In this document: in pieces, positions 26,166 through 34,657 of the stretch
Position numbering within the stretch: position 1 is the first letter of the stretch
Layout: the number at the start of each line of letters is the position of its first letter
Assembly: GCA_035998445.1 (NCBI GenBank)
Contig: DASYHQ010000018.1
Span: 434,001 to 498,000 of the forward strand
Reading direction: 5' to 3'
From: Tepidisphaeraceae bacterium
GTDB lineage: Bacteria > Planctomycetota > Phycisphaerae > Tepidisphaerales > Tepidisphaeraceae
Length of the DNA stretch: 64,000 bases
Made by a program: the position numbers and the translations under genes
The notes under the pieces: model-generated
The model's database searches: none
Told to the model about the DNA's origin: nothing
Seen by the model: the letters and a program-made list of their open reading frames with translations, nothing else

Positions 26166-28709
26166 TTGACGTTGTCCGAACAAGCCACCCTCGCCAAGCC
26201 CGCACCCGAGGTCGCCCACAGCTTTACCGAGGCCTACGCCGCCATCGCGGATGTGCCCGACGAGATGATGGAGCGCGACGGTTCGCTGCGCGCCCACTGG
26301 TGGCCGTTGGTCAACGGGTTGAACGATTTGGGCCCCGACGAACTCCCCCGCCGATGGGAACAGGCCCGGCGGTTGATTCGCGACAACGGTGTCACGCATA
26401 ACGTCTACGGTGACCCCGACGGCATGGAACGGCCGTGGAGCCTCGACTTCGTCCCGCTCGTCGTGTCAGCGGCCGAGTGGCAGAGCGTCGGCAAGGCGCT
26501 CGACCAACGTGCCCGCCTGCTGGACATGCTGTTGGCCGACCTGTACGGCCGCGCGCGTGTCGTCACCGAAGGCCTGCTGCCAGCCGAAGTGGTCTACGCC
26601 AACCGATCGTTCCTGCGCCCCTGCCATGGCCTCGACCTGCCGCACAGCCGCCGGCTGCACCTGTACGGGGCCGACCTCGCCCGCGGGGCCGATGGACGGT
26701 TTCAAGTGCTAAGCGATCGCACGCAGGCGCCGTCCGGCGCGGGCTATGCGTTGGAAAGCCGCATCGTGCTGTCGCGCGTGCTGCCGACCGTCTTCCGTCA
26801 ATGCAACGTGCAACGGCTGGCGCCGTTCTTCGTGGCCCTGCGTCAGACGCTCGCCTCGCTGGCGCCGGCCAACCGCGAGAACCCGCGCGTGGTCGTGCTG
26901 ACGCCCGGGCCGTACAACGAGACGTACTTCGAGCATGCCTACCTGGCCCGTTACCTCGGTTACACGCTCGTGCAGGGCAACGATCTGACCGTGCGCGACG
27001 CGAAGGTCTTCCTCAAAACGCTCGGCGGCCTGCAGCGCATCGACGTGATCCTTCGCCGGGTTGACGACGATTACTGCGACCCACTCGAACTGTTCGCCCG
27101 CAGCTACCTCGGCGTACCCGGCCTGCTGGAAGCCGTGCGCGAGGGCACCGTGGCGATCGCAAACGCGCTGGGCAGTGGCATCCTGCAGGGCCCGGCGTTC
27201 CTGCCGTTCCTGCCGGCCCTTTCGCGGCGGTTGCTGGGTGAAGACCTGGCGATGCCGTCGGTGCAAACCTGGTGGTGCGGTGACGCGGCGTCGCGGTCGC
27301 ACGTGCTGGCCAACTTGAACCGCCTGGTCATCAAGAACGCCTTCCCCGTGCGCGGCAACGACCCCCTATTCGGCCAATCGCTGACGCAGGCGGAACTGGA
27401 ACAACTGGCGACGCGCATCAACGCACGGCCGACCGACTTCGTCGCACAGGAACAGGTGACCGGTGGCACGGCGCCGGCGCTGTCGCGCGGCAAGGTCGAA
27501 CCCCGCCGGTTCGTCCTTCGCGCGTTCCTCGCTGCCACGGGTGACAACTACACGATCATGCATGGCGGGCTGACGCGCATCACTGAGTCGCCCGATTCCG
27601 TCGTTGTATCCCTTCAGAAAGGAGGCGGCAGCAAGGACACGTGGGTGCTGGCCGACGGCCCGGTCAGCGAGGTGACGCTGCTGCCGTCGACGTCGGCGCC
27701 GATCGAGCTCAGCCGCGGTGGCAGCGCGCTGCCGAGCCGCGTCGCCGACGACCTGTTCTGGCTCGGCCGATACATGCAGCGGGCGGAATCGACCGTGCGC
27801 ATCGCCCGCTGCGCGTTCAACCGCTTCGCCGACCAGAGCGGCGCCGAGAGCGCCCGCACCGCCGCCGTGCTGGCCCGCGAGGTGCTCGGCCGCGCGCCCG
27901 ACCGCCACGAGACCGGCGACCGCGACCTGCTCATCGGCGTCTTCGGGCGCAACCAGCGCTACAGCCTGCGATCGACCGTCGAAGGGGTGGACGGCCTGGC
28001 CCGCGTGCTGCGCGATCGCATCTCGATCGACGCGTGGCGCATCCTGCAGGACATCGAGCACGACGTCGAATCGTTCGATCCCGACCTCGATGCGCCCTAC
28101 GCCAGCGTGCTGGAAATGCTCAACAAGCTCGTGGTGAACATCGCTGCCTTCGGCGGGCTGGCGATGGACTCGATGACGCGCGGGCAGGCGTGGCGCTTCC
28201 TGGACCTCGGCCATCGCATCGAGCGCGCGACGCTCGTCACGCGGCTGCTGCACACGACGATGACCGACGCGCACGCCGGCAGCGCCTCGCTGCTGGACGC
28301 TGTTTTGGAAATCACCGACAGCACGCTCACCTACCGCCGGCGATACCTGACGCAGTTGGAAGTGGCGCCGGTGGTCGACCTGCTGCTGGCCGACGCCGAT
28401 AACCCCCGGGCCGTGGCGTTCCAGGTGGTGGCCATCCAGGATCACCTGAGCCACCTGCCGCGCGAGTCGACGCATCCGAACCGCGAGCCCGACCGCCAGG
28501 CGGCGGTTAAACTGCGCACGACGCTTCAGCTGGCCGACGTGCAGCAGATCTGCCAGCCCGTCGACGGCAACCGGCCGGCGCTGGCCACGCTGCTGAATGA
28601 GACGACCGACGCGCTGGCCACCATCTCGCAGCGCGTCGGGCAGATCTACTTCAGTCATGCGCAAGTGCCGCGACACCTCATGGCGCCGGCGCAGAAGGAG
28701 GGGCCGTGA
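26166..28709 (+). CDS. Circularly permuted ATP-grasp protein fused to an alpha-E domain
   Basis: An 847-residue fusion. Residues 1 to about 520 are the circularly permuted type 2 ATP-grasp module (DUF404/DUF407 type), with HWWPLVNGLNDLGPDELPRR, RRLIRDNGVTHNVYGDPDG, VVVLTPGPYNETYFEHAYLA and RVDDDYCDPLEL. Residues about 540-847 form the helical alpha-E domain (DUF403), with SRVADDLFWLGRYMQRAEST. ATP-grasp enzymes ligate a carboxylate to an amine. The start is uncertain: TTG 26166 has GAGG 8 nt upstream and the conserved part starts soon after. An ATG within the repeat at 25992 would add 58 repeat-derived residues. The stop overlaps the next start. Confidence 0.88.
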   Translation: MTLSEQATLAKPAPEVAHSFTEAYAAIADVPDEMMERDGSLRAHWWPLVNGLNDLGPDELPRRWEQARRLIRDNGVTHNVYGDPDGMERPWSLDFVPLVVSAAEWQSVGKALDQRARLLDMLLADLYGRARVVTEGLLPAEVVYANRSFLRPCHGLDLPHSRRLHLYGADLARGADGRFQVLSDRTQAPSGAGYALESRIVLSRVLPTVFRQCNVQRLAPFFVALRQTLASLAPANRENPRVVVLTPGPYNETYFEHAYLARYLGYTLVQGNDLTVRDAKVFLKTLGGLQRIDVILRRVDDDYCDPLELFARSYLGVPGLLEAVREGTVAIANALGSGILQGPAFLPFLPALSRRLLGEDLAMPSVQTWWCGDAASRSHVLANLNRLVIKNAFPVRGNDPLFGQSLTQAELEQLATRINARPTDFVAQEQVTGGTAPALSRGKVEPRRFVLRAFLAATGDNYTIMHGGLTRITESPDSVVVSLQKGGGSKDTWVLADGPVSEVTLLPSTSAPIELSRGGSALPSRVADDLFWLGRYMQRAESTVRIARCAFNRFADQSGAESARTAAVLAREVLGRAPDRHETGDRDLLIGVFGRNQRYSLRSTVEGVDGLARVLRDRISIDAWRILQDIEHDVESFDPDLDAPYASVLEMLNKLVVNIAAFGGLAMDSMTRGQAWRFLDLGHRIERATLVTRLLHTTMTDAHAGSASLLDAVLEITDSTLTYRRRYLTQLEVAPVVDLLLADADNPRAVAFQVVAIQDHLSHLPRESTHPNREPDRQAAVKLRTTLQLADVQQICQPVDGNRPALATLLNETTDALATISQRVGQIYFSHAQVPRHLMAPAQKEGP

Positions 28710-29650
28710 AGTACCGCGTCTCCCACGTCACCGAATATGGCTACGGCGAGGTCGTGCCGCTCAGCCACAACGTGCTTCACCTGAAGCCGCGCGACACGTG
28801 GCTGCAATCGACCCTGTCGAACACAATCGAGGTCGAGCCCGAACCGGCGGTGCTGCGGGAACGGCAGGACTTCTTCGGCAACCACGTGACGTGGCTGGCG
28901 ATCCAGGAACCGCACAGCCGCCTGCGCGTCGCCAGCATTAGCGAGGTGGACGTGGTGAAGTTCGGCCTGCCTGCCGGCTACGACGGTGGCGGTCCATGGG
29001 ATGCCGTGCCTGCGGCGCTAACGGACGGTCGCCGCGATGCCTACGCGCTGGACGCCGTGCAGTACACCTACGACTCGCCTTACATTCCGCGCAGCGCGGA
29101 ACTGGCCGATTACGCCAAGGCCAGCTTCCTGAACGGCCGGCCGTTGTTGGAGTGCGTTACGGAGCTGACGAATCGGATCTACAAGGAGTTCACGTTCGAC
29201 TCGAGCGCGACGTGCATCGGCACGCCGGTCGTCGACGTGCTGCGGCACCGCCATGGCGTGTGCCAGGACTTCGCGCACCTTCAGATCGGCATGCTGCGAT
29301 CGCTGGGCTTGGCGGCCCGGTACGTCAGCGGCTACATCGTGACGAACCCCTCGCCCGGGCGCGAACGAATGGTGGGATCGGACGCGTCGCACGCATGGCT
29401 GAGCGTTTTCTTCCCGCGCTTCGGCTGGATCGACTTCGACCCCACCAACGGCTGCCTGCCCAGCGACGAGCACGTCACCGTCGCCTGGGCGCGCGACTAC
29501 GACGACCTGAGCCCCGTCAAAGGCGTCATCATCGGCGGCCAGCGCCACTCGTTACGTGTGGGGGTGGATGTGATCCCGATCGTCGAGCCGACGCCGGCGA
29601 CCCACGCAGACGCCGCGGCCACCACCGATGCCGTGGCGCGGGGAGCGTGA
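28706..29650 (+). CDS. Transglutaminase family protein
   Basis: A 314-residue protein with the bacterial transglutaminase N-terminal beta domain (MKYRVSHVTEYGYGEVV onward, about 1-85) and a core with the triad Cys186 (HGVCQDFAHL), His229 (SHAWLSVF) and Asp245 (DFDPTNGC). No signal peptide. It starts with GTG overlapping the ATP-grasp/alpha-E stop (GTGA) and has AGGAGGGG upstream, so it is the third gene of the operon. Such proteins accompany ATP-grasp/alpha-E pairs in many bacteria, and a role as peptidase or amide-forming enzyme of that pathway is likely but unproven. Confidence 0.93.
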   Translation: MKYRVSHVTEYGYGEVVPLSHNVLHLKPRDTWLQSTLSNTIEVEPEPAVLRERQDFFGNHVTWLAIQEPHSRLRVASISEVDVVKFGLPAGYDGGGPWDAVPAALTDGRRDAYALDAVQYTYDSPYIPRSAELADYAKASFLNGRPLLECVTELTNRIYKEFTFDSSATCIGTPVVDVLRHRHGVCQDFAHLQIGMLRSLGLAARYVSGYIVTNPSPGRERMVGSDASHAWLSVFFPRFGWIDFDPTNGCLPSDEHVTVAWARDYDDLSPVKGVIIGGQRHSLRVGVDVIPIVEPTPATHADAAATTDAVARGA

Positions 29651-29675
29651 GCCACTACAGCGTATCACCTTCAAT

Positions 29676-29759
29676 CGTAGCGACGTTGAGCCGCGGGCTT
29701 GCCCGCGATGGATTGCTTCCGAAACAATCGCGCGCAAGCCCGCGGCTAAACGTGCTACG
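29676..29759. repeat. Inverted repeat with AGCCGCGGGCTTG arms
   Basis: An inner 21-bp arm (AGCCGCGGGCTTGCCCGCGAT) and its inverse differ by one base, and flanking GTAGC/GCTAC blocks extend the pairing. It lies between the convergent ends of the transglutaminase operon and the minus-strand gene at 29771. It belongs to a type different from family A. Confidence 0.8.
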
Positions 29760-29770
29760 CTGGGTCTCGC

Positions 29771-30175
29771 TTACGCGTAATGCGCAGACTGGAAGGGGCT
29801 GCTGATCAACTGCGTGCAATTGATCTTCACAGCGCCCTCGCTGGTGGTGCACATGCCTTGGCCGATGATCTGGTTGCGGCGCTTGGCGCTGACGATCTCG
29901 AAATCGTTCCCGAGGAACGCGCGCCAGTCCGTCTTGCCCTCGTAGGTCGTCGACCCGTTGGCACCGGCCATCAGGCGGGCGATCTCGGGTTTCTCCAGCG
30001 TGCTCTGGGGATCAAAATCGAAGACGTAGTGCCATTCCCCCTCGTGCTTCACGACCTGGGCGTTCCACAGCACGAGGTACTTCCCGCCGCTCACCCGCAG
30101 ATTATTGGCCCCAGCGGATCGCATGACACTCCACGGCTTCAACGGCGTGGCCGACTTCTTGTAAACGTGTACCAT
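29771..30175 (-). CDS. Protein of unknown function, 134 residues, paralogue of 30510-30914
   Basis: I do not recognise this family. The 134-residue product begins MVHVYKKSATPLKPWSVMR and shares with its neighbour the blocks VYK+S-PxxPWxVMR, G-NN, YLVLWNAxVV, WHYVF-FD, DWRxxLG-D and a late I-GQ/I-L segment, with about 40% identity by eye and the same length. No signal peptide, membrane helix or cysteine motif is present; the fold looks like mixed alpha/beta. ATG 30175 was chosen by alignment with the paralogue; no Shine-Dalgarno is seen. The two genes are in tandem with a family A repeat between them. Confidence 0.72.
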   Translation of the reverse strand: MVHVYKKSATPLKPWSVMRSAGANNLRVSGGKYLVLWNAQVVKHEGEWHYVFDFDPQSTLEKPEIARLMAGANGSTTYEGKTDWRAFLGNDFEIVSAKRRNQIIGQGMCTTSEGAVKINCTQLISSPFQSAHYA

Positions 30176-30351
30176 GCCCGAAACATACGACGCGTTTTTC
30201 GCTCCGGGAGCGCAGAAACCGCCCACCTGGCCTAAGAAATTTCGAATTTGATTCAAGTTGTAAGGATTGTTCGGCCGAGGCGGTTGGGTGCGGTTGGGAG
30301 GACGCCCGGCAAATTGCGGAGTTCGCTACCGGTGTCTGCAATGTAGGTCCA

Positions 30352-30492
30352 ACCGTGGCATGGGCGCCTCGCCCATGAGTGTGATGTGGCCGGAAGAGCT
30401 TCTTGTGACCAGTTGCGCAGTCGAAGTGGATAGTCACGAAAACGAGCTTCACGTCTGATTGACCGCCCTAGGCAAGGCGTCCATGCCACGGC
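30352..30492. repeat. Family A element (141 nt), copy 3, with a decayed right end
   Basis: The left arm 30352-30381 (ACCGTGGCATGGGCGCCTCG...) is intact, while the right arm near 30471-30492 keeps only AAGGCGTCCATGCCACGG. The total length equals the other copies. It lies between the two 134-residue paralogues in the 30176-30509 gap. Confidence 0.82.
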
Positions 30493-30509
30493 GAGACCGG
30501 CCGGACGTT

Positions 30510-30914
30510 CTACTGCTGGCGAAGGGGGAACTGGCTGGAACCCACGCGCAGAGTGGTAATGACCACCTTGTCGCCCGCCTCGTTGCCGGCGCTCTTCAGA
30601 ATTTCCTGTCGGCGGCTGTTGTCGATGATCGTCCAGTCGCTGCCGAGCCACTTGCGCCAGTCGGCGCCGTCGGGGTAGCGCGTGGCGGTGGTCGCCGAGC
30701 CGGTGAAGATCTGGGCCAGTTCAGTGATCTCCAGCGAGTCGCGGTTGTCGAACTCGAACACGTAGTGCCACTGGTCATCCTTGCGGACGACGTCGGCGTT
30801 CCAGAGGACGAGGTAGCGTTGCTTCACGTCCGGCGCGATGTTGTTGCGCCCGCCGTGACGCATGACGTCCCAGGGATGCATCGGGGAATCCGAACGCTTG
30901 TAGACGTACAGCAT
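30510..30914 (-). CDS. Protein of unknown function, 134 residues, paralogue of 29771-30175
   Basis: Family not recognised. The product begins MLYVYKRSDSPMHPWDVMR and aligns along its whole length with the downstream paralogue: RNN, YLVLWNADVV, QWHYVFEFD, DWRKWLGSDW and the end region. The shared parts are hydrophobic or aromatic core positions and an Asn/Trp pair, while the C-terminal tails diverge. ATG 30914 aligns with the other copy, and no ribosome binding site is visible. It is divergent from ubiX with a 131-nt space. Gene duplication is clear; the function is unknown. Confidence 0.74.
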   Translation of the reverse strand: MLYVYKRSDSPMHPWDVMRHGGRNNIAPDVKQRYLVLWNADVVRKDDQWHYVFEFDNRDSLEITELAQIFTGSATTATRYPDGADWRKWLGSDWTIIDNSRRQEILKSAGNEAGDKVVITTLRVGSSQFPLRQQ

Positions 30915-31045
30915 AGTTTCAATGTACCACGAAAGTTGACCCGAAGTCGCCCGGGATTGGTCGCTTGTAACAGGATCGGCATTCCGAGCGTTCAAAACGC
31001 ATGAAATTCACCGGCCTCAACGATGGCGTCGCCTACAATGCCGAC

Positions 31046-31657
31046 ATGGACATCGTAACCGGCATTACCGGCGCCAGCGGCGCGCTCTACGCCCAGCGAT
31101 TCATTCAAGGCTTGGTGGCGGCGGGTGTCAACGTGCACCTGGTCGTTTCCCCCTACGGCCGGCGGTTGCTGCACGATGAAATGGGCATGGAGACGCTCGA
31201 CCTGACCGAGCTGGCCGGAACGCCGAACCACGCGATCACGCTCTACAACTACAACGACGTGGGCGCCAAGCTCGCCAGTGGCAGCTTTCTGCACGATGGG
31301 ATGGTAATCGTGCCCGCCAGCAGCAACACGCTTGCCGAGGTCGCGCACGGCCTGGGCGACAACCTGATCAGCCGCGCCGCCGCCGTCACCTTGAAGGAAC
31401 GCCGCAAGCTGGTGATCGCGCACCGCGAGATGCCGCTGTCACCGATCGACATCAACAATTACAAGACGCTGAGCGACGCCGGCGCCATCGTCTGCCCCGC
31501 CAACCCCGGGTTCTATCTCAACCCCACGACGGTCGGCGAGGTGGTCGATTTCGTCGCCGGCAAGCTGCTGGATCTGATTGGCGTCAAGCACGCGTTCGAC
31601 ACGCGCTGGGACCCGAAGAACATGCGCCCGCCGGTAAAGCGTGGCGAAGTCGTGTGA
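31046..31657 (+). CDS. ubiX: Flavin prenyltransferase UbiX
   Basis: Makes prenylated FMN, the cofactor of UbiD-type decarboxylases, from FMN and dimethylallyl phosphate. The 203-residue product starts MDIVTGITGASGALYAQ, the family N-terminus with the phosphate-binding GASG loop, and has VPASSNTLAEVAHGLGDNL and RKLVIAHREMPLSPIDINN. ATG 31046 was chosen for that reason; ATG 31001 in the same frame would add 15 residues. Its partner UbiD is encoded 1.3 kb away on the opposite strand, past a pyruvyl-transferase-like gene. Confidence 0.94.
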   Translation: MDIVTGITGASGALYAQRFIQGLVAAGVNVHLVVSPYGRRLLHDEMGMETLDLTELAGTPNHAITLYNYNDVGAKLASGSFLHDGMVIVPASSNTLAEVAHGLGDNLISRAAAVTLKERRKLVIAHREMPLSPIDINNYKTLSDAGAIVCPANPGFYLNPTTVGEVVDFVAGKLLDLIGVKHAFDTRWDPKNMRPPVKRGEVV

Positions 31658-31690
31658 TCGCCTGGTTGCCTTGCCCGGCAAGCCACGACA

Positions 31691-32929
31691 TCACCGCTTC
31701 GTCATCGCCAGCGTCGTGCGGATTTCCCGTACCATCTCGGCTTCGCGCGCATTCACGAACGCCATCGCGCGGGCGACCTTGGCGCGGGACAGTTGGGGGT
31801 CGTCGTCGATGCGGCGCAGCGCATCCACCATTCGGCTGGCGGGCTCGGCGTCGATGTCGATCAGCCACTCGGGCAGGCCGATGTCGCGAAACATCCACGC
31901 CTTCAGGCCGTGCCGACGGCTAAACGTGTGAAGGATCGGCGTTCCCGCGGCCAGCGCGATGATGCACGAGTGCGGCTCGGCCGACACCACGCAGGCGGCC
32001 CGCGCGTAGACCGATGCCGCTTCCTCCACGGTCCAGAACGTGTCGCGGTGCACGACCTGCGCCTGCACGTCGGCCGGCAACCGGTCGAGCAACAGGCGCT
32101 TGGCGGCGCTGATCTCCTTATCCACCTCCGGCGCCAGCAGCACCTTGCCCCGCCCGTCGCGCACCCAAGCCTCGATGATCGTGCGCAGCTGCGCCGCCCA
32201 ATGCTCGTCCTGCTCCACGTGCGCCGCCGTCGGCACGCCGGGGTTCAGTGGGTCGCCGTTCCCTGACTTCCCGAGCTTGGGCGTGTTCGTGCGGATGGTG
32301 ACGGTGATGAACCGGCCCGTTTCGAGACCGTGATGCGCCAGAAATGCGCCGGCGGTGGCTTCGTCGCGCACGTCGATGCCGAAGCAACCGTCGGGGCCGA
32401 ACTCAAGCGCGCCCGGCTGCGCGCCGGCGCGGCGCAGGTAGGCAAGAGATTCGTTATCGCGACAGAAGATGAACCGGGCTTGCGACAGCAGCGCGATGCG
32501 TTCGGCCTCGTCGCCCGGCTGAAAGGCATCAAACGATTGTCCGAACAAGCCGAACGGCAAACCCCGGCCGACACAGGCGCGCAGCAGATCATCGGGACCT
32601 GGCCAGAAGCCGGTGAAGAGCATGCCGGAGTTCATCACGAACAGGTCGGCATCGTCGAAGGCCCGCTGTAGTTCGGGATCGGTGGCTCGGCCATTTGCAT
32701 CCATGTCACCGCTGACGATCGGCACGTTCAGAAACCGCCGCTGCAGCATCGCCGTCACCGCAGGGCTGGTCACCGCGAGCCAAAGCGTGACGCGCGCCTC
32801 GGGCAGGTTTTCAGCGAGGTATCGCAACGTGCCGGGCGTATGGCCGACGTCGCCAATGTTGGAGGTCGCCCACCCGCTCCGCAGCAGGATCGAGTTTCGT
32901 GACGAAGCGGGATCGGCAGATGCGGCCAT
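31691..32929 (-). CDS. Polysaccharide pyruvyl transferase family protein
   Basis: A 412-residue protein resembling the pyruvyl transferase family that adds ketal-linked pyruvate to sugars of surface polysaccharides. Visible features are an N-terminal GWATSNIGDVGHTPGTLRYL loop, the central LFVMNSGMLFTG and CRDNESLAYLRRAGA segments, and a C-terminal nucleotide-sugar-type block (CVVSAEPHSCIIALAAGTPILH). No signal peptide, so it is cytoplasmic. It is convergent with ubiX (33 nt between ends) and 51 nt downstream of ubiD on the same strand. The acceptor sugar is unknown. Confidence 0.75.
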   Translation of the reverse strand: MAASADPASSRNSILLRSGWATSNIGDVGHTPGTLRYLAENLPEARVTLWLAVTSPAVTAMLQRRFLNVPIVSGDMDANGRATDPELQRAFDDADLFVMNSGMLFTGFWPGPDDLLRACVGRGLPFGLFGQSFDAFQPGDEAERIALLSQARFIFCRDNESLAYLRRAGAQPGALEFGPDGCFGIDVRDEATAGAFLAHHGLETGRFITVTIRTNTPKLGKSGNGDPLNPGVPTAAHVEQDEHWAAQLRTIIEAWVRDGRGKVLLAPEVDKEISAAKRLLLDRLPADVQAQVVHRDTFWTVEEAASVYARAACVVSAEPHSCIIALAAGTPILHTFSRRHGLKAWMFRDIGLPEWLIDIDAEPASRMVDALRRIDDDPQLSRAKVARAMAFVNAREAEMVREIRTTLAMTKR

Positions 32930-32980
32930 GAAATCGAGCCCCGGTTAAAGCGAGCATGTCACATTCGCGACGCCGGCCCG

Positions 32981-34555
32981 TTATACCCCGTATTCCCCCC
33001 ACCGTCGCGACACCAGCGCTTTCGTCGTCGCGTCCATCCCCAGTTCCGCCGGCCACGGGCGCACCTTGCTGCCGTAGCCCTCGACCGGCAGTTTCACCGT
33101 CGCATCAAACCCGATCTTGCCGCCCACCCCCAGTTCGACGCTGGCGTGATCTAAAATGTCCACCGGTCCGCGTACGTTCTCAATATCTCGACTCGGGTCG
33201 ACGTTGGCGAACAGGTGGAACAGCACGGCGTCCACATCGTGCACGTCCACATGTTCATCCACCACGATGATGAACTTCGTGAAGCTCATCTGCCCCGCGC
33301 CCCAGATCGCGTGCATCACCCGGCGGGCCTGGTACGGGTATTCCTTCTTAATCTTCACGAACACGCAGTTGTGAAACGTGCCCGCCATGGGCAGCGAGTA
33401 ATCGATGATGTCCGGCACCAGCATCTTCAACAGCGGCAGGAAGACGCGCTCGGTCGCCTTGCCGAGGTAGTAGTCCTCCATCGGCGGCTTGCCGACGATG
33501 GTGGTCGGGTAGATCGGGTTCTTGCGCGTGGTGATTGCCGTGACGTGAAACGCCGGGTAGCGGTCGGCCAAACTGTAGAAACCGGTGTGGTCGCCGAACG
33601 GACCTTCGAGCAAAGTCTGGTGCGGGTCGACGTAGCCTTCGATCACGATCTCCGCGTTGGCCGGCACCTCGAGATCGATCGTCTTGCACTTCACCAGTTC
33701 GATGCCGCTGCCGTTCAGGAAGCCGGCGAAGAGCAGTTCAGACACGTTCGGGGGCAGTGGCGCCGTGGCGGCGTAGGGCAGGATGCTTTCGCCCCCGAGC
33801 ACGATCGCAAGCGGCATCTTTTCGCCGCGTGCTTTCCAGGCGCGGAAGTGTTTGGCGCCGTCGTGGTGCATGTGCCAGTGCATGGCCGCCAGGCGCGGGC
33901 CGTGCATTTGAACGCGGTACATGCCGATGTTGCGGTGCGTGCTCTCCGGGTCGCGCGTGTAGATGCCCGCCAGCGTGATGTATCGCCCCGTGCCGGTCTG
34001 CGTCTTCACCGCCTCCGCCGCCGCTGCCGGGTCGAACACCTGCCCGCTGCGCAAGTCGCCATCCAATGGCCAGCACTGGATAATCGGCAACCGCGTGAGG
34101 TCCGCCCGCTCCCCTTCGTACACCACTTGCTGGCAAATCCCGCTCTTCACCGACTTCGGCGGAATGCTTGCCAGCTTTAAGAAGTCCAGCCCCTTCTTCA
34201 TCTTCTCCATGAGCCCCGTCGGCACCTCGGGCTTAATCAGGTTCTGCACCCGATCCGCCAGCTCATCCAGCGAGTTCGTCCCCATCGCCCGGCAGACGCG
34301 CCAGTAGCTGCCGAACGTGTTGATGGCGACGGGGATGTCCGACCCCGCGACGTTCTCAAACAGCAGCGCCTTCCCACCCAGGCTGGCGGCGGCGCTCTTG
34401 TCCCGCTCGTTGTGCGGCTTGGCCGACGGCGACTTCCCGACACGATCGGTGACCTCGGCGATCTCCAGAATCGGGCTGACCTTCGTCTTCACCCGCGCCA
34501 GTTCGCCGTTGGATTCAAGGTCGGAGATGAAATCGGAGAAAGTTGCGCTCGGCAT
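32981..34555 (-). CDS. ubiD: UbiD family prenyl-FMN-dependent decarboxylase
   Basis: A 524-residue (de)carboxylase that uses prenylated FMN made by UbiX. Family blocks are clear: GSYWRVCRAMGTN near the N-terminus, TGTGRYITLAGIYTRDPE, NIGMYRVQMHG and the C-terminal-domain EGPFGDHTGFYSLADRYP. Length fits the family. ATG 34555 starts the conserved MPSATFSDFISDLE; the open frame above it has no support. The likely natural substrate is a prenylated hydroxybenzoate or futalosine-pathway intermediate in quinone synthesis, but UbiD enzymes vary and the context does not decide. The downstream pyruvyl-transferase-like gene may share the transcript. Confidence 0.9.
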   Translation of the reverse strand: MPSATFSDFISDLESNGELARVKTKVSPILEIAEVTDRVGKSPSAKPHNERDKSAAASLGGKALLFENVAGSDIPVAINTFGSYWRVCRAMGTNSLDELADRVQNLIKPEVPTGLMEKMKKGLDFLKLASIPPKSVKSGICQQVVYEGERADLTRLPIIQCWPLDGDLRSGQVFDPAAAAEAVKTQTGTGRYITLAGIYTRDPESTHRNIGMYRVQMHGPRLAAMHWHMHHDGAKHFRAWKARGEKMPLAIVLGGESILPYAATAPLPPNVSELLFAGFLNGSGIELVKCKTIDLEVPANAEIVIEGYVDPHQTLLEGPFGDHTGFYSLADRYPAFHVTAITTRKNPIYPTTIVGKPPMEDYYLGKATERVFLPLLKMLVPDIIDYSLPMAGTFHNCVFVKIKKEYPYQARRVMHAIWGAGQMSFTKFIIVVDEHVDVHDVDAVLFHLFANVDPSRDIENVRGPVDILDHASVELGVGGKIGFDATVKLPVEGYGSKVRPWPAELGMDATTKALVSRRWGEYGV

Positions 34556-34657
34556 TGACCCAATCCTAGGCGCGGGCGGTGCGGCGAACAATGGATTCGG
34601 GCAGCTGGTAACAAGCGTCACCAGCCGTGCATTGGCAACGCCCCAGGTGGAGCGCTA

